Of a stretch of 64,000 nt of DNA, positions 25,801 through 35,400 are shown piece by piece. The stretch lies in contig NC_020177.2 in the NCBI RefSeq assembly GCF_000224145.3, positions 3,179,649-3,243,648 of the forward strand, in the 5' to 3' direction. A model generated the notes under the pieces. It did not search any database and was not told the origin of the DNA. It saw only the letters and a program-made list of their open reading frames with translations. The position numbers and the translations under genes are program-made. The stretch is from Ciona intestinalis. Its lineage: Eukaryota; Chordata; Ascidiacea; Phlebobranchia; Cionidae. Every line of letters begins with the position of its first letter. Within the stretch, counting starts at the first letter, position 1.

Positions 25801-26287
25801 AGTTGTGTCAATGATAACGATACCGTCCGGTCCTGCGCATGCGCAGAAGGATTAGTACGCAGTAATGGTAAACTCTAGTGTAACTGTTTTTTTTTTAAAT
25901 CCCATATATTAGTTAACAAAAAATATTACCAGGACTATATAACCGTAGCCCCGCGACCTTAAAATAGCTTTGTTAATCGTTTAAAACACGATCTGAAAAT
26001 ATGAGATTTAGGTGCTAACGGTATCCCATCTTACCCCACAGAACTAAACATTTCTTACCGTTAATCATAATCATGTTTGCCAATGCATATCCAATGGCAG
26101 AATAGATATCTTCGCCAACGTTGATCACCCTTCTTGGGATAAAAATTTGCGAGTGATTTCTAAGGTAGTCGTCAGCTTCAAAAACCCTTAGGGGCCACTT
26201 ATTTGGTGAAGGGGTACCGAATCCTAGCCCCCAACACCCTGTGAGCGACGCCACCAAAACTAAACTAGTTAAAATAATTCGCACCAT
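22888..26287 (-). CDS. Secreted class III alkylsulfatase (metallo-beta-lactamase fold), paralogue 1
   Basis: Five exons, 5' to 3' on the minus strand: 26059-26287, 25698-25832, 25365-25469, 24672-24851, 22888-24092; 617 residues. The first ~20 residues are a signal peptide (MVRIILTSLVLVASLTGCWG), so it is secreted or luminal. The zinc motif HFHTDH (about residues 118-123) is split by an intron inside the Asp codon. Downstream are FCGDNLYEAFPNLYAIRG and PSHTEP, the dimerisation region ending IGWFDGD, and a C-terminal SCP2-like domain, the order of bacterial SdsA1-type linear alkylsulfatases, which hydrolyse sulfate esters of primary alcohols. The SdsA1-type zinc ligand Glu in the TEAPAE region appears replaced: the segment reads GETDDQT. 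The same is true in the paralogue. Substrate unknown. Confidence 0.9.
24204..24402. mobile_element. Palindromic MITE in alkylsulfatase intron 4
   Basis: TATAGTAAAGTGGGGGAAGAT left and TCCCATCTTCCCCCACCCTA right end. A decayed relative lies directly after it at about 24480-24640. Confidence 0.85.
25133..25326. mobile_element. Palindromic MITE in alkylsulfatase intron 3
   Basis: Ends TATAGTACTGTGAGTAAAGA and CATCTTCCCCACCGTACCG; ends about 40 bp from exon 25365-25469. Confidence 0.8.
25930..26046. mobile_element. Right-half fragment of the MITE
   Basis: GTTTAAAACACGATCTG, then TATCCCATCTTACCCCACA; 12 bp from the donor of the first alkylsulfatase exon. Confidence 0.65.
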
Positions 26288-26354
26288 AGCGGAGAACTAC
26301 TATCTACGCTGCTTTAAATCGAATACGGTTAGTTTTTAACAAATTTGATTTAGT

Positions 26355-26526
26355 ATATAGTAGGGTGGGGAAGATGGGACACCTTTTCATTCTAATTTAT
26401 CGCCTCATTTGGTGGTAGACAAAGAACATTTAAAGAATTGCATATATCCTCACGACTCCAATAGACCGTTGTGAATTGTATAATATTATGTGCTAAAGGT
26501 GTCGCATCTTCTCCCAACCTACTATA
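26355..26526. mobile_element. Palindromic MITE in the divergent promoter
   Basis: TATAGTAGGGTGGGGAAGAT left end, CATCTTCTCCCAACCTACTA right end; slightly deleted inside. Confidence 0.85.
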
Positions 26527-26680
26527 TAATGTGTTCAGTTATACTTTGCAACTGGCATTTTTTGTTAAAGTAAAGGCTACATTCAAAATGCTCTTGATCT
26601 ATTTCGACTAAATTCAGCCTGGCTATTTGCAACTAACGACTATGCAAGTTTTAGGCGTTCGCGTTCGAATACGAGATTGT

Positions 26681-26850
26681 GTTCGTGTGCAAAAGCAGGG
26701 TCCGCTGTTCGTGTGCAAAACAGGTATCACAACATTAATGAATTTTTTGATCATTTTGTGCTTTTTGAATCTTAGAAACCTGTGTTCGTGTGCAAAATAT
26801 GGCGCTGTGTCCGTGTGCAAAAAAACAGGTATTACAACATTAATGATATT
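26681..26850 (+). repeat. Direct repeat built on GTTCGTGTGCAAAA
   Basis: GTTCGTGTGCAAAA-type units at about 26682, 26709, 26782 and 26807. The two units before ACAGGTATCACAACATTAAT (26719) and ACAGGTATTACAACATTAAT (26825) mark a ~105 bp imperfect duplication. Confidence 0.7.
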
Positions 26851-27370
26851 TCGTGACCAGCTTGATCTTAATAAACCTAAGCCTCAGGGCTCGCGGCTTG
26901 GAAAATAAACCTCAAAAAATTCCATTGCCGCGTATCGTGCAGATTAAACACCAGCTTGGCCAGGTCAACGGTTGGAACGTAGCTGCAGGTCTGTCGGAGC
27001 AAGATACCAAGCGCACGAGCACTTACCGTGCTCTCACGCGATATGTTTTTGTTTTTTTCGATTTTTTTTTTTGAATTTGCAACGTCATAGTCGACCTGAC
27101 TCGAGGGTATTGTAAAAATAAAGAGTTAGTTCTAGTAGTTGCAAATCCTGATACGCAGGAACCACCTTTTACGAAAAGTTTAGAGACCAGACGAGACCTA
27201 TTCTCCAAGAAAGATACTCAGTTAACAGCGACGTATTTCCGAAACTCTAGCCTAGAACTGCTATCTCTTACAGCAGTAGAATAATAGACTGCATTAAAAA
27301 ACAGCGTTTTCCTTTAAAATAATTTTAGTTTTAATTTATGGTTAATTCAGGACTAAGTAAGGGTATTAGA

Positions 27371-30300
27371 ATGAAACGCATTTTACTCTGCGCTAGTGTT
27401 TTCTTATCGCTATGCCAGTCTTCATTGGGTTTGGGGTTCGCTACCCCGTCGACTGACTTGCCGCCTTTGTCAGTCGCGGAAGCCGAATCGTACCAGCATA
27501 ACCACTCTGGTATATTCATACCTCCCCATATTGTCCACGTTACCACCGGGGTGTATTCAGCTGTAGGATATGCTCTCGGGAATATGATACTAGTTGAAGG
27601 TAAGAGAAAATATTGATGTTTTCAAACGCTATGAAATATTTAAGTGTTTTTTTTTGAAATTTTGGTTATACCTGAGATTAAATTTAAGTATTTTTTATCA
27701 AATTACAAATTGTCATTTTTTGTTGGTATGCCCCTTTAAGCGTATTGCCCAAGGACAAATACGCCCACAATGGTAGCAGCGTCGAGCCTCGAACCTGCAT
27801 CCTTTGAGCTAAAGGCGGAGTCCATAGTTTAGAAGCTGCTTATTTAAAATATAGTGTTAGATTAATTATAGTAGGGTGGGGTGAAACGGGACACCTTTAG
27901 CACATAATATCCAAATATTATGATCGTGTTTTAAACGATTAACAACGGTCTATAAAAGTAATGAAGGTACGGTTTTATAATTCTTTAAATGTTCTTTGTG
28001 TACTACCAGCCGAAACGGGAAAATAAAAAGGTGTCCCATCTTCCCCCACCCTACCATATAACCAATTTTAAAACTAACTTTTTTTAGCCAACAATGCGGT
28101 TATCATTATCGACACCACGGAGACTGCAGAAGATGGTTGGATCGCTTACCAGGCACTTCGGAATGCGTCTCAAAATTACCATCCACTCGTTGCAATCATC
28201 ATAACGCATTTTCATACGGGTGAGGACTTGTACTTGGTTTTTCTGTAAACTTTTGAAGGCTCTTTTAGTTTATAATACTACTTGTGTTATGAAGGGGTAT
28301 ATTTTAGGTTATTTATTGCTTTTTATGTTAGACAAAAAAACTCTGAATGTTATAAAGAGCTCTAACCGCTATTATTTTAGAAAACTGTAGGCATATATTA
28401 CTTGAAAAGCTAGTAATAACTTTTCAATGTATTTTTGTGAGTTATATGGGGGTCAGGGTTGTAGGGGTTATATGGGGTGGGGTTATTTTATTGGTAATAG
28501 GGCGTTTTGGGAGTTTCGGGGGCAAGATTTTGATTTGAAGAGAAAGTGAGAAAAAGGGAAAGGTCAAAGCTGTTGAATCAACGTGGTTGAAGTAAGCTAA
28601 TTCGATGCACGGCCCCTCAGGGCAAAGATATACTTTATACACTTCTTCTATTTGGCTTTCAATTTGAGCTCTTGCCTATAGTATAGTGTATAATAGCGTC
28701 ATATAGTTTTTAGTACTAATTGTACAAGGTTATAAAGTATAACCGTTTGTTTAATATAGATCACTACGGTGGTACATTCCGTTTGCTCGAAGACGCCGAA
28801 GAAAGAGGCTGGAGCGTTAACTTGTACACACATTCAACGACAGTTGCCGAACAGAAACGTTTAGGCAAGTTTCGTAAACATGAATAAGTGACTATATAGT
28901 ATGGTGGGGTAAGATGGCACGTGGTTTCATAATATTTTCCAGTCGTCTTTGGTATAGTAAATAAAGAATATTTATATGATTTATATAACTGTAACACAGC
29001 GACTTTTAAGGGGCGTTTTTAATCGTTAAAAAAAAACTATTTTATAGAGTTAGTAGATTTTTGATGCCGCTAAACAATAAATATGAAAGGGGTGTGTTCA
29101 AGTTACTGCATAAACGTGAGAGAGAAGGGTTAAAGTTGCCGCTTTAAATAGTTAAGCTTGGTTTTATTCCGTAGGGCCTACCTCTTATAGAAATCATTTG
29201 TACAGACCAAAATAGGTGTAAATAAAATACCGAATTTAAACTTAAACTCGTTTAATTTTACAGATCAGGTAGCAGTTCTTGGCGTTGCGAGAGCGGCGCG
29301 CCAGTTTGGACAAGTTCTTTTGCCAGAAATTGAGCGAATAAATGTTGGAATTGGTTATTCGTACAAACAAGCAAACAGCATTTTAAATCAAACGTTGAAC
29401 CCTACACATGTATATGATGACAGGCAGTTCTTTAAAGAAGCAGGTATGTATAGTAGGGTGCTGGGAGAAGACAAGACACCTTTGGCACATAAAATCTAAA
29501 TATCCTGATCGTGTTTTAAAAAAATTAACAACGGTCTATTGGAGTCGTGAGGATACGGTTTAGTAATTCTTTGATTGTTCTTTGTTTACTACAAAATGGG
29601 ACGAGAAAATAGAATGAAAAGATGTCCCATCTTCTCCCACTCTACTATATTAATTCGAATGTTGTAAATTTACCAATTTATGCTTAAATTTACCTATTTT
29701 ACGATAAAAATACAAAACATTTTTTATAGTAGGGTGGGAAAAAGTGGGACACCTTTAGCACATAATGTTAAAATATCCTGATCGTGTTTTAAACAATTAA
29801 CAACGATCTTTGGGAGTCGTGAGGATACGGTTTTATAATTCTTTAAATGTTTTTTTCTTACCATCAAATGGGTCGAGAAAATAGATTGAAAAGGTGTACC
29901 ATCTTATCCCTCCTACTATATATATGTTATAGCCTACATCAATAGTTTAGCTTATAAAACTTAAAAGATAATTGTCTTTGTAGGTCTTGACTTCGAGTTG
30001 ATTCACATTCCCGGCGAAACGAACGACCAAACCGCAATATGGTTTCCCACTTACGGCGCCGTATGCCCGGGAGACGATTTTTACCACACTTTCCCTAACA
30101 TATACACGATTCGTGGAGCTCCAAACCGCGACGCTAAGCACTGGTTTCAGAGTCTGGATCGTATATTAGCCTTGAATGCATCCTATATTGTACCTTCACA
30201 TTCTGAGCCGGTTTCTGGCAATGCAAATGTTAATAGGATATTAACAACGTATAGGGATGCGGTCAAGTTTTCCTATGACCAAACCGTGAGGTACACGAAT

Positions 30301-31206
30301 CTTGACTACGATATTGATGATGTTGTAGCGAAAGTAAAACTTCCAGAACCCCTACGAATGGAGCCGCATTTACTAGAGTTTTACGGTTCAATAGATTGGT
30401 CGATTCGCAGCATATTTGGAGGGCACATTGGTTGGTTTGACGGTGATCCAGCAACTTTGAACCGGCTCAGCAAAAAACAGTTTGCAGATAAAATGACAAC
30501 TCTGATACCAGTTGCTACTTTGGTGCAAAAAGCGCAAGAAAATTTCGATTTATCTAATACGAGTTATGCAGCAACCGGTATACATCTGAAAGAGCAACTA
30601 CAATGGGCATTAGAGCTTGCAACGATGGTATTGCGCACAGGTTACGCCCAGAACTCGTACTTGGAAACTGCCAAACAGATTAAGATGGACACTCTGCATG
30701 CCCTGGCTCGGGCACAGTTAAGTTCTATTGGCAGAAACTACTATCTATCTGTACGAAGAGAAATGCAGTTGGGAGTCACCACTGTTTACCCACCGTCCGC
30801 AGTGAAACAAAGTCTTCAGGCCATGATCCCGTCTTATTTTATGGCTGAATACCCGCTAAGGTTCAACGCTGAGAAATGCATAATGGGGGACAACGATATG
30901 ACTGTCCTGTTTAACTTCACCGATGACGGGTTATATAAATACACAATCCGTAACTGCGTGGTCGACCTTATGACAGAAATTGGGATAAGCGACCAATTTG
31001 ACTTCGTTGCGAATATGGATTCTGCTGTTTGGAAAAACATAGTCACCGGCGAGATAACGCTCATTCAAGCTTACGGACAAGGTCAAATTGAATTTGGCTC
31101 TTCAAGTGCGTGGTGGCAGTCGTATGAAAACTTGAACAAGTTCTTAGGCCTAATGGACACAAGCGGGTTTCTTACACCCGCATCAGCAGCAGCAAGGCGT
31201 ATCTAA
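27371..31206 (+). CDS. Secreted class III alkylsulfatase, paralogue 2
   Basis: Exons 27371-27599, 28088-28219, 28760-28864, 29264-29443, 29984-31206; 622 residues. I prefer Met at 27371, which puts a signal peptide (MKRILLCASVFLSLCQSSLG) at the very N-terminus; an in-frame Met at 27338 exists. HFHTDH (about residues 117-122) is split by intron 2 in the Asp codon, followed by YGG. The central segment has GETNDQT where SdsA1-type enzymes have TEAPAE, then PGDDFYHTFPNIYTIRG, PSHSEP and IGWFDGD, then the SCP2-like C-terminal domain. Exon lengths 229/132/105/180/1223 against 229/135/105/180/1205 and identical phases show a duplication with paralogue 1. Intron 3 uses a GC donor (TTAG/GCAAGT), the only one that keeps frame. 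ATTAAA at 31419-31424 is the likely poly(A) signal. Confidence 0.9.
27725..27830 (-). repeat. SINE head, reverse orientation
   Basis: TACGCCCACAATGGTAGCAG and GTCGAGCCTCGAACCTGCAT are the reverse of the tRNA-like head; in alkylsulfatase 2 intron 1. Confidence 0.75.
27868..28060. mobile_element. Palindromic MITE in alkylsulfatase 2 intron 1
   Basis: TATAGTAGGGTGGGGTGAAA left end and TCTTCCCCCACCCTACCATA right end. Confidence 0.85.
28898..29010. mobile_element. Left-half fragment of the MITE
   Basis: TATAGTATGGTGGGGTAAGATGG-type end, interior decayed, no right end; intron 3 of alkylsulfatase 2. Confidence 0.6.
29449..29649. mobile_element. Palindromic MITE at the start of alkylsulfatase 2 intron 4
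   Basis: Begins five bases after the exon end at 29443, so its left terminus almost touches the splice donor GTATGT. Right end TCCCATCTTCTCCCACTCTA. Confidence 0.85.
29725..29922. mobile_element. Second palindromic MITE in alkylsulfatase 2 intron 4
   Basis: TATAGTAGGGTGGGAAAAAG left end; right end TACCATCTTATCCCTCCTAC. Confidence 0.8.
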
Positions 31207-31459
31207 AACTGTACATTCTAAACTAAATAGTTATGACTAACTAGTTATCACATAACTAACTCTTTGCTGATGTTAACTAATTCAATTAATTGTAAAATCG
31301 TTGGTGTAATTTTACCGTGAATTACTGAGTTAATAACAATACACCAAGAGCTACTATATGCAGCATACGAACAACGTGTCAAAATATTTGTGTACCAAAA
31401 ATATATAATTAGCTGAAAATTAAACCACCAGCTGTGTCTTTTTCAAGTGTTATTCTATT

Positions 31460-31920
31460 TATAGTGGGGTGGGGAAGATGGGAAACCTTTAGCACATAAT
31501 ACGCAAATATCCTAATCGTGTTTTAAACAATTAACAACGGTCCATGGAAGTTGTGAGGATACGGTTTTATAATTTTTAGGGTTTTTTTTGTTTACTATCA
31601 CATGGGACGAGAAATAGGATGAAAGGGTGTCGATATCTAAATATCCTGATCGTGTTTTAATCAATTAACAACGGCCTGTGGGAGTCGTGAGGGTGTGGTA
31701 TTATACATTTTTAATTTTTTTTGTTTACTATCAAATGGGACGAGAAATATTGTGAAAAAGTGTCAATATCCAAATACCCCGATCGTGTTTTAATCAATTA
31801 ACAACAGTCTATGGAAGTCGTGAGGGTGGGGTATTATAAATTTTTGAGTTTTTTTGTTTACTACTAAATGGGACAAGAAATAGGATAAAAAATGTCCCAT
31901 ATTCCCCCATTATCTATATG
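31460..31920. mobile_element. Compound MITE with internally triplicated core
   Basis: One left end (TATAGTGGGGTGGGGAAGAT) and one right end (AATGTCCCATATTCCCCCAT) enclose three successive cores, each with a GATCGTGTTTTAA motif (about 31518, 31648, 31781) and a CAAATGGGACGAGAAAT-like segment. Spacing is about 130 bp. Confidence 0.8.
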
Positions 31921-32129
31921 TTTGAATGATATTTAAAACACTATTATTGGCTTATTGAAATAATTTTCTATTTAATTGTTAGATCATTCGGGACAGAATA
32001 TCTGAGAAAAAATGCTTAGAACAGTAGTGGTGTCCGCGAAATGGATGGTGAGAATGGTGAGTCTGGAACAAAATCTCTGAACCCTATAGTTTGGGAAATG
32101 CCATCTTCGGAGAAAATGCCTGAGACAAA

Positions 32130-32330
32130 TATATTAGGGTGGGGGGAGATGAGACACCTTTTTATTATAATTTTTCGTCCAATTCGGTAGTGAACAAAGA
32201 ATATTAAAAAAACATATAAAACCGTACCCTTATACGACCCGATAGACCTATGGTAATTGATTAAAACACGATCAGAATATATAGACATTACGTGCTAAAT
32301 GTCTCCCACCTTTCCCACCCTACTGTATAT
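32130..32330. mobile_element. Palindromic MITE
   Basis: ATTAGGGTGGGGGGAGATGA left and CACCTTTCCCACCCTACTGT right end. Confidence 0.85.
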
Positions 32331-32424
32331 TAAACCTACATAATGTAAAAACGACATTAAAAAACATGAAAAAAACTTCTGAAAAAAACCAATACAACTC
32401 AACCCTATTAGGACGTATATTTCG

Positions 32425-32430
32425 TTTATT
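32425..32430 (-). terminator. Poly(A) signal of the CAP-domain gene
   Basis: AATAAA on the minus strand about 40 nt past the stop at 32468-32470. Confidence 0.6.
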
Positions 32431-32467
32431 GAACTCCACGATTAGGTGCAACCGATTTCTTCGCTTA

Positions 32468-35400
32468 TTATTCGCAAATTGCACCATAACGATTGTTAAC
32501 AACTTGGTACGAGCAGCGACACATACTTTCCCCGCGGCACTCCGAGACCCAGTTGTATGGTAAGGTTCTGCCTTCGGTGGGCGGGGCGCATTTGACAGCG
32601 CAGCCCCCTTGCCCAGAACACTGAGGGTTACCGCTGTAATGCAATTATGGTATTTTAAATATAATATGGTAAAGATTATAGAGTATTTGATTGGGAAATT
32701 GCAATTAATAAACCCATAGAAAAAATTTATGACTACAGTGATATCAGTTTTGAAAATTAACCACACTTTGCCCATGTATTTCGTTTAAAACTTGAATAAA
32801 ACATGGACATAAAATCTGGATAAAACGTGAGCATAACACGAACCAAAATTTAGACAAAATATGAACAAAATATAGAAATAAAACCTAACAGAATATATAC
32901 AAAACATGGGCAAAACATGAACCAAAAATTGGACAAAATATGAACAAAACATGGAAAAAAATATGGGCAGAATATATACAAAACATGGACATAACACGAA
33001 CTTAAAACATTGACAGAACATGTACAAATATGGGCAAAACATGAACTAAAAATTGGACAAAATATGAACAAAACATGGAAAAAATATGGGCAAAACCATG
33101 AGCAAAAATTATCTTAAAACAGTAGTAGAATAAATACAAAACACTGACAAAATATGAACAAAACTTGGACAAAACATGAACCAAAACTTGGACACAACAT
33201 GAGCAAAAATGATCCTAAAACAGAGGCAGAATATATACAAAACACTTTCAAAACATTAACCAAACATATATTAAGACTAATAGTTACAAGTCCTTACAAA
33301 TGCTTTGCATCTAACAACTATTGTTATTGGCTTACCCGAGTCCTCCGAAGTATCCACCCGAACATACACAGCTCGATGAAGCCGAAAATCCGACACATCC
33401 ACTGTCACGTGCGCAGTAATCTGGACTCCGACAAGCTCCTGTGTAAAAAGTCAAGGATGTTGTTTTAAATTATCAATATATGTCTAAATACTTGTGTTTA
33501 AATGTCATGTTTTAAACGGATAGTCTTTCCAAAACTGACGCTCTGTGTCTTTGAAGAGACAAAGACAAATTATATAGTACTGTAGGGGAAAATGGGACAC
33601 TTTTAGAACATAATATCCAAATGTCCTGATCGTGTTTTAAACAATTAACAACAGTCTACGGAAGTCGTGAGAAAACAGTTTTATAATTCGTTGAATGTTT
33701 CTTGTTTACTACCAAATGGGACGAGAAAATAAAATGATAAGGTGTCCTATCTTTCCTCACCTAACTATATGTTAGGTTAATTATCATTAAACTAATCAAT
33801 TTAATCATTGTGAGTTCTTCGTACCTTATTACGCATAAACACAGGATAGTTATTATATAAATTCAAACTTGGAAATTTCCAAGGTGTGGACGGTGTGCAT
33901 GTTTAAGGCGCGGAAACCACTTGGTTATTATTTTGGTCGAAATTTTAATAAACGGTGAGCAAATTATGAGGCGTGGAGACCACTTGGTTATTATTTTGGC
34001 GGAAACTAATAAACGGTGTGTAAATATGACGACTATCAGATTAATAATTATAACAGCTCTAGCAAGATTTAAATACGATTTTGTAAACTTTGTTTATAGT
34101 AATGCGGGGCAAGTTGGATAACGTTAGCATCTAAATCTCAAATCTCTTGATCTTGTTTAAACATTAACAAAACTACTTTGGAGTGGTGGGCTACGGTTAT
34201 AATCCTGTAAATATTTCTTATTTACCACCAAATATAAGGATGAAAACATGCTCTATCTTACCCTACCATATTAAAATGCATCACACATGTAGTATGGTGA
34301 GAGAAGATGGGACACCTTTTCATTTTATTTTCACGTCCCATTTGGTAGTAGAAAGAACATTCAAAGAATTATAAAACCGTATCCTCACGACTCCCATAGA
34401 TCATTGTTAATTGTTTAAAACACGATCACGATACTTGGATATTATGTTCTAAAGGTGCCCCATCTTTACCCATTCTACTATATAGTACCAGTTACAAATC
34501 TTAAAAATGTAATACGTTTAAGTTTACTTGCTTTTTATAATATAAGTTTACCTGCTATCAGCGGCCGTACGTTACTTTCAAATGCGGCGTAGGGTCTGCT
34601 ATTTCCTGGATAGTAAATGTTTCCCAGCGGATAGTAATGAGCAATGTTATAAGATGCTATGTAACTTGTCCCGTGTCTGTACACTGTACGATAGGCAGTA
34701 GCACACGCAACTTTTGTGGTTGCTCTCCACAGCATTTGAGAAAAATGACCTGAAATTTTATGTATCAGAAATTGATATTGTACTTTGGGGTAAGATGGAT
34801 ACCGTTGGCACATAATAACCCATATTTCCGAATTGTGTTTTTAACAGTTACCAACGTTTTTCAGATTAAGAACACAGTTATGGTAGGGTTAGGGAAGTTG
34901 GGACACCTTTTTATTTTATTTTCTTGCCGCATTTGGTAATAGAAAAGAAAATTTAATGAAATATAAAACCGTATCCTCACGACTCCCACAGACCGTTGTT
35001 AATTGTTTAAAACACGATCCGAATATATAAATATTATGTGCTAAAGGTATCCCACCTCCCCACCCCACTGTATATTAATGTGTCAATATTATTTTACTAA
35101 ATTGAACGTTAAAAAAATGTTCTAAATTACTATGGATTTACCTGTTGGTCTGGTTCGGTCTCTAGATAGCGGGTTAGTTCGGTCGTAGTCAAATATTTCT
35201 AGGTACCAACGAAGAATGGATTCTTGTATAGGTCTTCTAGTAATAGACATATCCCATGCTATGTTCTCACCGACTCCGACCTGTCGGTACTGCGTTCCTT
35301 TCTAAACGAATTATTGTATTTCTCAGAACCAATGACAAATAAACGAGTAGCCAAAAATTGGCGAGTAAAAAATTAGGAATAAATAGCTGATTTCTTTTCA

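Larger units (their letters stand above)
26288..27370. promoter_or_regulatory. Shared divergent promoter region of the two alkylsulfatases
   Basis: 1083 bp between the two start codons. It holds one MITE (26355-26526) and a direct repeat (26681-26850); the rest is AT-rich without motifs I can name. The head-to-head layout means both promoters must lie here. Confidence 0.5.
31207..32424. other. Spacer between convergent alkylsulfatase 2 and CAP genes
   Basis: Holds a compound MITE (31460-31920), one further MITE (32130-32330) and otherwise AT-rich sequence with nothing recognisable. Confidence 0.6.

Noticed and set aside
32785-33184. Several overlapping minus-strand ORFs rich in Phe, Cys and Tyr
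   Set aside because: They follow the short tandem repeat in every frame; no splice or family support.
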